A DNA stretch of 64,000 nt from Pseudomonas sp. NC02 (lineage in GTDB: Bacteria > Pseudomonadota > Gammaproteobacteria > Pseudomonadales > Pseudomonadaceae). The stretch covers positions 1,178,001 through 1,242,000 of the forward strand of contig NZ_CP025624.1 of NCBI RefSeq assembly GCF_002874965.1, in the 5' to 3' direction. The notes beneath the pieces are model-generated. The model had not been told where the DNA came from and ran no database searches. It saw only the letters and a list, made by a program, of their open reading frames with translations. Position numbers and translations under genes: made by a program. This document shows positions 1 through 8,731 of this stretch, piece after piece (the first letter of the stretch is position 1; each line of letters opens with the position of its first letter).

Positions 1-351
1 AGTGGGGTAAGGGCTTTTGCGGTGCATCCCGGTGGAATCATTACCGATCTGGTGCGGCACATGAAGCCTGAAGTCTTGCAGGCATCAGGCTATGTCGACG
101 AGCACGGGAAACCGGTGATCGACCCTGAGCGGAACATGAAAACCCCGGAGCAAGGCGCGGCCACCAGTGTGTGGTGCGCGGTGAGTGGGCAGTTGGCGGG
201 AATGGGCGGGGTCTATTGCGAGAACTGTGATGTGGCGGCGGCAGTGAGTGCGGAATCGGAAGAGCAGTTGGGTGTCAGGCCGTGGGCGGTGGATACCGGG
301 TTGGCGCAGCGGCTGTGGATACTTAGCGAGCAGCTTGTCGCAGGGCGATAG
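1..351 (+). CDS. SDR family oxidoreductase, C-terminal part
   Basis: The reading frame is open from base 1, so the gene starts outside the window and only about 116 residues are seen. The visible part resembles the C-terminal third of short-chain dehydrogenases of the retinol-dehydrogenase-like type. A VHPGGIITDL segment follows the last Rossmann strand (the usual HPG substrate-loop motif), then GAATSVWCAVS and GGVYCENC, which are typical of that subfamily. The catalytic YxxxK and the NAD(P) glycine motif would lie upstream and cannot be checked. It converges on phnX, and a 9-bp inverted repeat separates the two. Its substrate is unknown, and nothing visible ties it to phosphonate use. Confidence 0.8.
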   Translation, partial: SGVRAFAVHPGGIITDLVRHMKPEVLQASGYVDEHGKPVIDPERNMKTPEQGAATSVWCAVSGQLAGMGGVYCENCDVAAAVSAESEEQLGVRPWAVDTGLAQRLWILSEQLVAGR

Positions 352-360
352 GCCGCAGTG

Positions 361-382
361 TGGGGTCAGCTCACTGACCCCA
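361..382. terminator. Inverted repeat between convergent genes
   Basis: A perfect 9-bp stem (TGGGGTCAG/CTGACCCCA) with a 4-nt loop lies between the convergent stops at 351 and 391. There is no clear T-tract on either strand, so it is only a probable bidirectional terminator. Confidence 0.5.
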
Positions 383-390
383 TCGGCCCA

Positions 391-1218
391 TCAAGAACCC
401 TGCGGCGTTTCTCCGCGCGCCAAACGCGCATTGATATCGTCGATCACCGCCGGCAGTTCGACGATGGTGTCGATCAGGTAATGCGGCCGCGAGCCCTCGA
501 ACATCTGTGTAATGCGCGCACGCTCCAGCGCCAGCTCAGCAGCAGGCAGCGCCTTGTATTGCTCGTAGGTCAAACCCAGTGCGTTGCCGGAACAGGTCAA
601 CGCCACCGTCCACATGCCGGCGCTACGGCCTTCCAGGATCCCCGGCCAGGTGTCGTCGACCTTCACGCACGCGGCCACATCGCTGACCCCCAGGGCAATC
701 ACGTTGGCCAGTGCCTGCGCCGGATGCGGGCGCCCGTTGGGCACTTCGTCGGTCGCCACCACATGGTCGGCGACGTAGCCGTTCTGTCGCGCCAGTTCGA
801 CCACCTTGGCCATCACCACCGCCGGGTACCCGGAGCAGGAGCCAATCTTCAAGCCCTGCCCGCGCAGGGTGTTGATCGCCTCAAGGGCGCCGGGAATGAC
901 CGCCGAATGCAGCGCGATTTTCTCGATCTGCAACGGCATGAAGCGCTCATACAGTGCGGTGACATCCTCGTCAGTCGGCAAGCGATCAAATACCGCCCGA
1001 TAACGCTCGGCAATCTGTGGCAGGTTGCACAAGGTGCGGATGTGATCCCACTTGCCCATGCCCATCGGGCCGCGGGCTTCCTCCAGGGAAACGGCGACGC
1101 CGAACTCACCGAACGCCTCGACAAAAATCTGCGTGGGGGCGAAGGAACCGAAGTCGACGACGGTGCCGGCCCAGTCCAGGACCACGGCTTGCAGCTTGGA
1201 AGGTTGTTGGTAGTGCAT
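391..1218 (-). CDS. phnX: Phosphonoacetaldehyde hydrolase (phosphonatase)
   Basis: PhnX cleaves the C-P bond of phosphonoacetaldehyde to acetaldehyde and phosphate in the cytoplasm. The 275-aa length matches the family. The HAD nucleophile motif is [11 protein letters not shown] (Asp15, with the Ala in place of the usual second Asp that marks phosphonatases). The Schiff-base lysine lies in MGMGKWDH (Lys56), and [10 protein letters not shown] carries the C-terminal acidic cluster. The ATG is preceded by GGAGA. It is the last gene of a minus-strand set of Fe-ADH, transporter, LysR and PhnX. The usual partner PhnW (AEP transaminase) is not next to it in this window. Confidence 0.95.
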   Translation of the reverse strand: MHYQQPSKLQAVVLDWAGTVVDFGSFAPTQIFVEAFGEFGVAVSLEEARGPMGMGKWDHIRTLCNLPQIAERYRAVFDRLPTDEDVTALYERFMPLQIEKIALHSAVIPGALEAINTLRGQGLKIGSCSGYPAVVMAKVVELARQNGYVADHVVATDEVPNGRPHPAQALANVIALGVSDVAACVKVDDTWPGILEGRSAGMWTVALTCSGNALGLTYEQYKALPAAELALERARITQMFEGSRPHYLIDTIVELPAVIDDINARLARGETPQGS

Positions 1219-1306
1219 GGCAAGTCTCCATTTTCAGGTGTGAGCAGGCCGTCCCTCTCTCAAAGAAGAGGTAAGCGCCTGGTGAGGGTTTAAACGGTCA
1301 AGACGA

Positions 1307-2179
1307 TCAGGTGGCCGGGATCGGGCTGGCCTCGAATAGCTCGGCGATCATCGGTCGGTTGCGGCGGATGCCCAGGCAACACAAGTGGTAGTCGATGAAA
1401 AACGGATGGTCGACGAAGGTGATCGGCGTGGTGCCCGGGGTTTCGGCGTATTCCACGGCAGACACAAAGCCGATGCCGATGCCCTTGGTGATCGCGTGCA
1501 CAATGGCTTCGCGACTGTTCAGCTGCATCACGCAGTTCACGGCGATGCCCTGGCGCTTGCAGCTTTCTTCCACCAGTTGCCGGGTGCGTGAGCTTTTCTC
1601 GCGCATCACCCACTTTTCGCGGCTGATCTGTTCCACGTGCACCTCTTTCTGCCGGGCCCACGGGTGGTCATCGCGCACCACTGCAATAATCGGATAGCGC
1701 CGGTACAGCTGGGTATCGAAGCGCTGGTCGAACTCCGAAAGGGCCAGGATCGCCACGTCGATATCGAAGTTGAAGAGCCGGTCCAGGGTTTCCTTTTCCG
1801 GGGAAAACGAGGTTTCCAGTTCGATGTCCGGGTGGCGCTGCATCAGCTCGTAGGTCAGGTTCATCGCGATCGGCGGCGACACCGCGCCCAGGCGCAGCAG
1901 TCCGGTCTTGCGCTGCTTGAAACTCTGCAACAGTTGCATGGCTTCATCCTCCTGGCCGAACAGCCCCTGGGTGATCCCGTAAAGGGTGTGCCCGGCGGCA
2001 CTCATCTCGATAAACCGCCCGCGACGGTGGAACAGCTCCACCGAGAACTGCTTCTCCAGCCCGTTGACCTGCTCGCTGACCGTCGGCTGGCCGACGCTCA
2101 GGTATTCGGCGGCGAGGGTGAAACTGCCGGTCTTCGCCACCGCATGAAACGAGCGCAGCCACTTGTGGTACTGGTACAT
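1307..2179 (-). CDS. LysR-family regulator of the phosphonate cluster
   Basis: A 290-aa LysR-type transcriptional regulator. The N-terminal winged helix-turn-helix covers about residues 5-65 (WLRSFHAVAKTGSFTLAAEYL, then QPTVSEQVNGLE), followed by a periplasmic-binding-protein-like effector domain from about residue 90. It lies between the transporter and phnX on the same strand, and LysR proteins with this opening commonly accompany phnX. It is therefore inferred to sense a phosphonate (2-aminoethylphosphonate, hydroxyethylphosphonate or phosphonoacetaldehyde) and activate the cluster. The effector itself cannot be read from sequence. Confidence 0.85.
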   Translation of the reverse strand: MYQYHKWLRSFHAVAKTGSFTLAAEYLSVGQPTVSEQVNGLEKQFSVELFHRRGRFIEMSAAGHTLYGITQGLFGQEDEAMQLLQSFKQRKTGLLRLGAVSPPIAMNLTYELMQRHPDIELETSFSPEKETLDRLFNFDIDVAILALSEFDQRFDTQLYRRYPIIAVVRDDHPWARQKEVHVEQISREKWVMREKSSRTRQLVEESCKRQGIAVNCVMQLNSREAIVHAITKGIGIGFVSAVEYAETPGTTPITFVDHPFFIDYHLCCLGIRRNRPMIAELFEASPIPAT

Positions 2180-2215
2180 AACGAGTCCTGTTCCTGAGGT
2201 CCGCCGGGCCGGTCA

Positions 2216-3511
2216 TCAACGTCGGATAAACAACGCCACCGCTGCGCTGCACAGGCAGGCCGAGGTCACGACGATGAAGATCAGCGAGGTATTGCCGGTA
2301 CTGTCGAGCATACTGCCGATCAGCGGTTCCGCCAGGCCGGCGAACAGATAGGATGAGAAATTCATCACGCCCGTGGCCGTACCCGCACGCTTGGCGCCGA
2401 CCAGGTCCGGGCACAGCGCCCAGAAACTCGACGCCGGGCCATACACGAAGAACCCGCAGAGGAACAACGCTACCAGGCCGATTGCGCTGTGGGGCGGCAA
2501 ACTCCACATCCACAGGCTGGTGGCGGCGCCGAGGAACATGTAGAGCATGATCGCCAGGTAGCGTTTGGAGCCGAACAGCTTGTCCGAGACCCAGCCGTTG
2601 CTCAGGGCGCCGATGGCCATGCCCACCGGCAGGGCCACGGTGATCCACTTGGGGTCGATCATGCTGTCGCCGCTTTTCCAGTTGGCCCCGAGGAAGTGCA
2701 CCGGCACCCAGACGATCAGGCCGTAGCGGGCGGCGTTCTGGAAACCCAGGGAGATCGCGGCGATGATCAGCCGCGGATTTTTCAGCACCGCCTTGTAGCG
2801 CTGCGCCGAGGATTCGACTTCGCCGTGGGCCACTTCATGATTCTTGTCTTCGGCATTCGCCACGCCAGTATCGGCCAGGGGCTCGAAGCCCATGTCTTGA
2901 GGCCGCTCGCGGGCCACCAGGTAGAAAATAATGCCGCCCGCCAACATCAACAGCACCGGCAGGCGGAAGATCCAGCGCCATTCCAGTTGGAACACTTCCA
3001 GCACCACGATGGAGGTGACGTACGACAGGACCGAGGCGCACCCGGCCGCGAACACATAAAAGCCATACACCTTGCCGCGCTCGCCGGCGCTCCACCAATT
3101 GGAAATCAGCCGGCTGCCGGGTGCCCAGCCGAGGGCCTGGAAGTAACCGTTGATGCCCCACGGCAGGATCAGCCCGGCAAAGCCGCTGGCGAAACTGGTG
3201 ACCCAGTTGGCCGCGCAGGACAGCACCGCGCCCAGGGTCATGATGCGGCGGCCGCCGAACTTGTCGGCGAGGTTGCCGTTGATCGCCTGGCCAATCGCGT
3301 AGGCCCAAAGCATCGCCGCGGAGGCCCAGCCGAGGGTTTCCTTGGTCAGGCCGAACTCGGCCTGGATCCCGGGGATGGCAAAGCCGAAGGTCTGGCGGCC
3401 GGTGTAGAAAAACAGATAACAAAACATCGCCGCCAGCAGCATGCGCCACTGGGCTACGCGAAACGATGAGGTACGGACGGCAGGAACAGGCAGCACGTGT
3501 GTACGATTCAT
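2216..3511 (-). CDS. MFS transporter, organophosphate:phosphate antiporter-like
   Basis: A 431-aa inner-membrane protein with about 12 hydrophobic segments. The region FFYTGRQTFGFAIPGIQAEFGL followed by GQAINGNLADKFGGRR resembles the N-terminal half of the GlpT/UhpT/PgtP (OPA) family, whose members exchange phosphorylated compounds for phosphate. It sits between the Fe-ADH and the LysR gene of the phosphonate module, which suggests phosphonate import. No signature for a particular phosphonate is visible. The start ATG is 93 bp downstream of the Fe-ADH stop. Confidence 0.82.
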   Translation of the reverse strand: MNRTHVLPVPAVRTSSFRVAQWRMLLAAMFCYLFFYTGRQTFGFAIPGIQAEFGLTKETLGWASAAMLWAYAIGQAINGNLADKFGGRRIMTLGAVLSCAANWVTSFASGFAGLILPWGINGYFQALGWAPGSRLISNWWSAGERGKVYGFYVFAAGCASVLSYVTSIVVLEVFQLEWRWIFRLPVLLMLAGGIIFYLVARERPQDMGFEPLADTGVANAEDKNHEVAHGEVESSAQRYKAVLKNPRLIIAAISLGFQNAARYGLIVWVPVHFLGANWKSGDSMIDPKWITVALPVGMAIGALSNGWVSDKLFGSKRYLAIMLYMFLGAATSLWMWSLPPHSAIGLVALFLCGFFVYGPASSFWALCPDLVGAKRAGTATGVMNFSSYLFAGLAEPLIGSMLDSTGNTSLIFIVVTSACLCSAAVALFIRR

Positions 3512-3604
3512 GATGTTTTCCTTATTGTTATTCGCCCCGGCGACCGCAGCCGCAGGGGGGCACTCTTGATAGGTGCAACAGGAAACGACCGAATTACGGT
3601 GAGT

Positions 3605-4696
3605 CTAGGCCGCTTGCGCGCCGATGAAATTCTTGCCGCGTGCGCCTTGCAGGGCGAAGCGGATCATCGCCTCGGCCTCGGTGGCATTCACGCCGTAGTC
3701 GGCAAATTCGGTCTTCACGTCCAGGCTGTGGAGGAAGTCGCGCAACTGCGCCTGGGCCTGCTGCAGGTCGGTGCCGAATACCCGTTGCAGAGTGCGGTCC
3801 CGCGCGGCGTCGTGCCCCCATGCCAGGCCCAGTACCAGCGGCAAAGTGAAGGAACAGGCGATGCCATGGGGCAGGCCGTGGTGCAGAGTCATCTCATAAG
3901 AGATGGAGTGGGCGAGGGCGGTCTTGGTGTTGGAAAAAGCCAGGCCGGCTTTCAGCGCCGCCAAGGCCATGCGCGAGCGCAATTCCTGGTTGCCGAGGTC
4001 ACGCCGCAAGCGCGGCAGGCATTCCAGGATGTCTTCGATGGCGGAGATGGCGAAGGTGTCCGAGACCGGGTTGGCGTTGACGTTCCAGATCGATTCCAGC
4101 GCATGGGACAAGGCATCCAGCCCGGTGGACACCGTGACCCCGGCCGGCACCGTCAGCATCAACTGCGGGTCGATGATCGCCACTGTCGGCCAGGTGCAGT
4201 CCAGGTGCAGCGAATACTTCTTGAGGCTGGCGGAGTCCCAGATCGTCGCCCATGGCGTGACTTCGCTGCCGGTGCCGGCGGTGGTCGGTGCGGCAATCAA
4301 CAGCTTGTGGCGGGCCGGCGCGAAAGGTTTACCGGTGGCCAGCAACGCCAGCAGCTCGTCGAAATCCCCGGAATCTGTGCCGACGATCAAGGCCTTTGCC
4401 GTATCAATTGCACTGCCACCGCCGACGGCGACCACCACCTGGCAGTCACCGGCCTGCAGCCAGAAACGCTCGTAGGTGTCGCGCAGTTGGGCCACGTCAG
4501 GGTTGGGCTGTACGTCTTCGATGACGTACACCAGGCGTTCGCCCAGCAGGGCCTGGATGCGGTCTACCAAACCGAGCCCGCGGGCTTCGGGAAAGGTCAC
4601 GAGGGCGACGCTCTGGCCTTCGGTAAGAGCGGCGAGTTCTTGCAGGCAGCCCCAGCCGAAGCGGGTGTCTACCGGGTTGTGGAAGCGGGCAGTCAT
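3605..4696 (-). CDS. Phosphonate-associated iron-containing alcohol dehydrogenase
   Basis: A 363-aa group III (Fe-dependent) alcohol dehydrogenase. The nucleotide motif VGGGSAIDTAKAL lies at residues 91-103, the GTGSEVTPWA loop at 141-150, and the metal ligands are Asp194, His198, His263 and His277. It resembles the family annotated as phosphonate-metabolism Fe-ADH or phosphonoacetaldehyde reductase, which interconverts phosphonoacetaldehyde and 2-hydroxyethylphosphonate. As first gene of a set that also carries phnX, it could supply PhnX substrate by oxidising hydroxyethylphosphonate. The direction is inferred. The promoter should lie in the 126 bp between 4697 and 4822. Confidence 0.85.
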   Translation of the reverse strand: MTARFHNPVDTRFGWGCLQELAALTEGQSVALVTFPEARGLGLVDRIQALLGERLVYVIEDVQPNPDVAQLRDTYERFWLQAGDCQVVVAVGGGSAIDTAKALIVGTDSGDFDELLALLATGKPFAPARHKLLIAAPTTAGTGSEVTPWATIWDSASLKKYSLHLDCTWPTVAIIDPQLMLTVPAGVTVSTGLDALSHALESIWNVNANPVSDTFAISAIEDILECLPRLRRDLGNQELRSRMALAALKAGLAFSNTKTALAHSISYEMTLHHGLPHGIACSFTLPLVLGLAWGHDAARDRTLQRVFGTDLQQAQAQLRDFLHSLDVKTEFADYGVNATEAEAMIRFALQGARGKNFIGAQAA

Positions 4697-4822
4697 GGCG
4701 GGTTCCTGGTTTTTGTTATTGGAAGTGCCGCCATAGTCGGGGAGGGTGAGGTGGACCTCAAATCGATAGATTGTGGGGATGGATTGGCTGGGCCGATAGT
4801 ACAGCCCGACCGTCAGGTGACT

Positions 4823-6844
4823 TCAGCGCACGTTCCGGAACAACATCAATCGCGCACTCTCATGCAGGCCACGGGTCAGCCCCTGCAACCGCTCAAACTC
4901 CTCGGGATACTGCTGAGCCACATTGTCCCTCGGCGTTTGCGACGCCAGGTCATGCAGGGTCGGCGAGCTGCCGTCGTGCTCCATTTGCAGCAGGAAGTCC
5001 TTGGTCACGCCACCGATCAGCGGGAACGTGCCCTCGCGCAATACCAGCGGCACCACGCGCTCGCCTTCCGGCGCAGGTTGCTGGATATCCCGGCCCATCG
5101 CGCCATTGCGGAACGGTATGCCCGCCATGCCGGCCACGGTCGGCAGCAGGTCCGCCAGGCCGACGGCTTCTTCGATCACCCGGGGTTGCAGGCCGGGCGC
5201 GTGGATCATCATCGGCACGTTGTTGCTTTCCAGCCCAAGCTGCTCGAATGCCGGCGCCATGTGCGGAATCTGGCTGATTCGGGTGTTGTGGTCGCCGAAG
5301 AACACGAAGATGGTGTTGTCGTAGTAACCGCCAGCCTTGGCGATTTCCATCAGGCGGCCGATGTTGAAGTCCAGCAGGCGCACGGCGTTGTACTGCTCGA
5401 CGCTGCGGCTGCCTGCGGCCTGGACTTGTTCCACGGTGAGGTCATGCACCTTGAAGCCATCGTTGGTCTTGGGGATGGTAAACGGTCGGTGGTTGCCGGA
5501 GGTTTGCAGGTAGGCGAAGAACGGTTGGTCCTTGGGGATGGCCCGCAGCAGTTCGTCGCCTTCCTTGAACAGGTCCAGATCCGAAACGCCCCACACGTCC
5601 ACCCGTGGCGAGCGCCAGTGGCTTTCGTCATACAGCTTCACGCCGTCGATGCTCTGGCGGATCAAGGCGTTGATATTCGCCCAGCCGGCATTGCCGCCGA
5701 TCATGTAGAGCTTCTGGTAGTCCTCGAACGCATTGATCAAGGTGTGTTGCCGGGTGATCAGCGGGTTGCGGGTCGCCGTCTCCTGGCGGGTAACGTCGGG
5801 CACGCCGGTGATGCTCGCCCACACGGTTTTGGCGGTGCCGGTGACGGGCACGTAGAAGTGTTTGAAGAACCAGCTTTCCTTCGCCAGCTTGTCGAGGTTC
5901 GGCGTGGGGTTCAGCGGGTTGCCATAGGCGCCCACGGCGCTGGTGCCGAGGGACTCGAGCATCACGAAGATCACGTTCGGCGGGCGCTCGCCCTTGAGCT
6001 GATAAGGCTGCACGGCTTGTTCACGGGCGAAGTTCAACTGCTCGGGGTCGGGCTGGCTGACCCCCAGATAATTCGCGACTTGCGGGTAATGCTCTCGTAC
6101 CCGCGCCTCATCGAATTGCGACTGGCCGACCTTGAGGGTGTCGTACAGAAACAGCACCGGGTTGAGGCCCACGGCGGCGATCTGGTTGTTGCCGGAAAAG
6201 AACGCGTCGCTCCAGCGCAGGGGCACCGGGTTTTCGATATTGAGGTTGGCGACGCGGCCGAGCAGGGCCAGCAATACGGCGATCACGCCGACGGTGGCCA
6301 CGGATGCGATGGCCAACTTGCCAATGGGTTTGCGTTCGCCATCCAGGGTGATGCGTTCAAGGCGAACCAGGGCGTAGGTCCATAGGCCGACGGCGGCAAG
6401 CCAACTCAAGGTTATCCACAGCACCGGGTAGGTTTCCCACACCATCTGTTGTGAAATCTGCGCGTCTTCCAGGTAACGCAGCACCGTGGCGTTGATGCGC
6501 ACACCGAGGTAGGCGTAGTGGCCGAAGTCGATGATGTACACCAGCCCGACGATGGCCAGCGCCAGCAGCAGATAACCCCGTGCCAGCCAGCGCAGGGCGG
6601 GGACAGTCACCAGGTTCCAGCGTGGCAGCCAGGCGAGCAGTGCCAGGGGCAACAGGATCAGCACCGCCAGGCGCAGGTCGAAACGCAGGCCGATGCCCAC
6701 GGTTTCCAGCAGTGCGGGCTCCCTCAGGCCGACCCCGGAAAATCCCCATACAAACACCAGCCGCAGTGCCGCCAGCAACGCAAATACCAAACCGATCGCG
6801 CCCACGCCGTAGCGCAGGCGGCGCGAGTGCAACCATCCCATCAT
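4823..6844 (-). CDS. LTA synthase-family membrane sulfatase/phosphoglycerol transferase
   Basis: 673 aa. Five hydrophobic segments occupy about residues 10-190, followed by a periplasmic alkaline-phosphatase-superfamily domain. It opens at NVIFVMLESLGTSAVGAYGN (metal-binding Glu) and has a Thr nucleophile region VTGTAKTVWASITG and the FFGDHNTR metal site. Such proteins transfer phosphoglycerol or related head groups from lipids to envelope glycans. The ATG at 6844 is chosen because it overlaps the upstream stop in ATGA; an in-frame extension upstream would run through the neighbouring gene. It is third in a tightly overlapping operon with a membrane protein and a sialidase-like protein. The acceptor is unknown. 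Confidence 0.85.
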   Translation of the reverse strand: MMGWLHSRRLRYGVGAIGLVFALLAALRLVFVWGFSGVGLREPALLETVGIGLRFDLRLAVLILLPLALLAWLPRWNLVTVPALRWLARGYLLLALAIVGLVYIIDFGHYAYLGVRINATVLRYLEDAQISQQMVWETYPVLWITLSWLAAVGLWTYALVRLERITLDGERKPIGKLAIASVATVGVIAVLLALLGRVANLNIENPVPLRWSDAFFSGNNQIAAVGLNPVLFLYDTLKVGQSQFDEARVREHYPQVANYLGVSQPDPEQLNFAREQAVQPYQLKGERPPNVIFVMLESLGTSAVGAYGNPLNPTPNLDKLAKESWFFKHFYVPVTGTAKTVWASITGVPDVTRQETATRNPLITRQHTLINAFEDYQKLYMIGGNAGWANINALIRQSIDGVKLYDESHWRSPRVDVWGVSDLDLFKEGDELLRAIPKDQPFFAYLQTSGNHRPFTIPKTNDGFKVHDLTVEQVQAAGSRSVEQYNAVRLLDFNIGRLMEIAKAGGYYDNTIFVFFGDHNTRISQIPHMAPAFEQLGLESNNVPMMIHAPGLQPRVIEEAVGLADLLPTVAGMAGIPFRNGAMGRDIQQPAPEGERVVPLVLREGTFPLIGGVTKDFLLQMEHDGSSPTLHDLASQTPRDNVAQQYPEEFERLQGLTRGLHESARLMLFRNVR

Positions 6845-7440
6845 TGACCTCTGTGCAATTTTAAAAGAGGGCGCCAGGCAGCCATCGCCAGCATCCACAA
6901 CCCGGCCACCAGGCAGTAGCCCGTCAGCAGTGGGTCGATCAGATAGTCCCAGTAGTTTTCCGAGGCCTTGAGCCGCAGCGCGAACGCCAGGGTGCCCGCC
7001 GCGAGCATCCACACCGCCAGCGTATTACGCAGCCAGAGCATCAACAGTGCTGCCGCGCCTATCAGCACGATCATCGGCCGAGGGTTGAAACCCCAGCGGT
7101 AGGGGTCGAAATACGTCAGGCCCATCGTCGCCGGGTACAGCACCAGGCTCAGGGCGCCAAACAGCAACAGCACCTGGACCTTCTGCGGGCGCTGGAGCGG
7201 CTGCACCACGCCCAACCGGCACAGGCTGACCCACGCCAGCAACACCAGGGTGCTGATGGCCAGGTCATCGGTGAAGCTGCGCACATACGCCGCCAACGGC
7301 AGTTCGTTGACCGGGATAAAACTCACCACCACCAACACCGGCAGCAGCCAGGGGCGCCAGGGTGTTGTGACGCGCAACAGGCTGAGCAGCACAAAACCCA
7401 ACAGCACAAAACTCAAATGCGCTTGCCATACAGAAACCAT
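6841..7440 (-). CDS. Hypothetical inner-membrane protein
   Basis: A 199-aa hydrophobic protein with about six predicted membrane helices (for example VLLGFVLLSLLRV, LAISTLVLLAWVSL, VLLLFGALSLVL) and no family I recognise. The ATG at 7440 overlaps the sialidase-like stop by one base (TGATG), and its own stop overlaps the start of the sulfatase gene. It is therefore translationally coupled on both sides and probably works with them in the envelope. Archaeosortase/EpsH-like Cys-Arg-His residues are not evident. Confidence 0.75.
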   Translation of the reverse strand: MVSVWQAHLSFVLLGFVLLSLLRVTTPWRPWLLPVLVVVSFIPVNELPLAAYVRSFTDDLAISTLVLLAWVSLCRLGVVQPLQRPQKVQVLLLFGALSLVLYPATMGLTYFDPYRWGFNPRPMIVLIGAAALLMLWLRNTLAVWMLAAGTLAFALRLKASENYWDYLIDPLLTGYCLVAGLWMLAMAAWRPLLKLHRGQ

Positions 7441-8708
7441 CACAGGCGCTCCGACAGCCAGGCTTCGTTGAAGCTGACATGTTTGATAAAGGTGTTATTC
7501 CACGAGTACACCAGGTGGTACATGCCGTCCGGGCTGCGGCTGAAGTACGGGTACTCGTATTCGAAATCGCAGCCACGGGGCTTGCACACCCGGTAGTCCA
7601 GGTTGCTGAGGAAGCGTTGTTCCAGCGGCAGGCGCAGGGCGCCGCTGGAGGCGCGGAAGCCTTCGCCGATGATTTCCTTGTAGGCCTCGGGGGAGAACGG
7701 TTGGCCCAAGGGGTCGGGGGATTGATCCAGTTCCACCACGGTGCGCCACTGATTGAGCTTGGCATCGGTGCCGTACAGGCTGAGCTTGAAGCGGCCGTCC
7801 TGCAGGTCGTTGAGGGCCACGAGCAAACCGTCGCCTTCAGTGCTGACGGCTGCCAGCGAGGAGTTGGGATTGGACGGTTCCAATGGGTAAGGCTCGCTCC
7901 AGGTTTGGCCGGCGTCTTCGGTGCGACTGGCGAGGACTCGGTGATGGGTTTCGCCGGCGTAACGCAACATGGCGATGGCGCGCTGGCCATCCTGCGGGAC
8001 GATGGTCGGCTGCAGCGAGTTCTTCCCACGGCTGATACGGAATTTGTCGACCACCGCACCGTCGGGGCTCAAGTACAGGTACTCGGCGAATTTGCCCATG
8101 AACTCGTGGTACACCGGCAGGCCGATGGAACCGTCAGCGTGGAATACCGGTGCGGCGCGCACCAGCGTGCTGATATTGAAGAAAGGCGAGGTGATCAGTT
8201 GCCGAGGGGCCGACCAGTTCGTCCCGAGGTCATCCGAGACCATCACGTTGATCGCGCTGGTGGCCCAGCCGCCTACCGACACCGAAACGTAGAACATCCA
8301 CAGGCGATTGTCCGGTGCCAGGGCGATCACCGGGTTGCCCAGCTTGCGGATGTAGCGGTGCGTGCCGTCGCGCGTGCTTTCGCGGGTGGCCAATACTTGC
8401 TCCGGGCCCCACTCGGCACTTTTCGCGTCAAAGCGCGCGGTGCGCACCTGCACATCGGCGGCGCCCTCGCGGGACCCGGCAAACCACACGGCCATCAGGT
8501 CGCCGCCGGGCAGGGCGGTGACCGAGGAGGAATGCACAAAGTCATTGAGCTGCGAGGAGACAAAGCGGCTGCTGTATTGCGGGGCGGCCGCTGTTGGCGA
8601 GCTGTCCTTGGGGCCTTGGGCAAACGGCGCCAATACGTGGGGCGGATGGCTTTGCCAGGCAGCGAAAAACACCACCAGCAGACTGCAGATCATTAAAAGC
8701 GGGCGCAT
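7440..8708 (-). CDS. Sialidase-like (BNR-repeat) exported protein
   Basis: 422 aa with an N-terminal signal anchor or signal peptide (MRPLLMICSLLVVFFAAWQS). A six-bladed beta-propeller of the sialidase superfamily follows. Asp-box-like repeats are visible as DDLGTNWSAPR and TEDAGQTWSEPY, and an early strand carries ALPGGDLMAVWFAGSREG. This fold hydrolyses glycosidic bonds of sialic acids or related nonulosonates, but many members have other or no catalytic activity. It is first gene of the operon with the membrane protein and the LTA-type sulfatase, so action on a periplasmic or outer-membrane glycan is likely. Its substrate is not known. Confidence 0.8.
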   Translation of the reverse strand: MRPLLMICSLLVVFFAAWQSHPPHVLAPFAQGPKDSSPTAAAPQYSSRFVSSQLNDFVHSSSVTALPGGDLMAVWFAGSREGAADVQVRTARFDAKSAEWGPEQVLATRESTRDGTHRYIRKLGNPVIALAPDNRLWMFYVSVSVGGWATSAINVMVSDDLGTNWSAPRQLITSPFFNISTLVRAAPVFHADGSIGLPVYHEFMGKFAEYLYLSPDGAVVDKFRISRGKNSLQPTIVPQDGQRAIAMLRYAGETHHRVLASRTEDAGQTWSEPYPLEPSNPNSSLAAVSTEGDGLLVALNDLQDGRFKLSLYGTDAKLNQWRTVVELDQSPDPLGQPFSPEAYKEIIGEGFRASSGALRLPLEQRFLSNLDYRVCKPRGCDFEYEYPYFSRSPDGMYHLVYSWNNTFIKHVSFNEAWLSERL

Positions 8709-8731
8709 AGAGAACCTGTCGGGAAAAAGGA

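Noticed and set aside
3497..6385. Very long open frame on the plus strand opposite the Fe-ADH and sulfatase genes
   Set aside because: It is antisense to well-supported genes with clear motifs. Its composition (rich in H, Q, R, G) is that of a GC-rich shadow frame.
7440..8708. Calling the propeller protein a true sialidase
   Set aside because: The fold and Asp-box-like repeats are visible, but the catalytic Arg triad and Tyr/Glu pair cannot be assigned with confidence by eye. It is left as sialidase-like.
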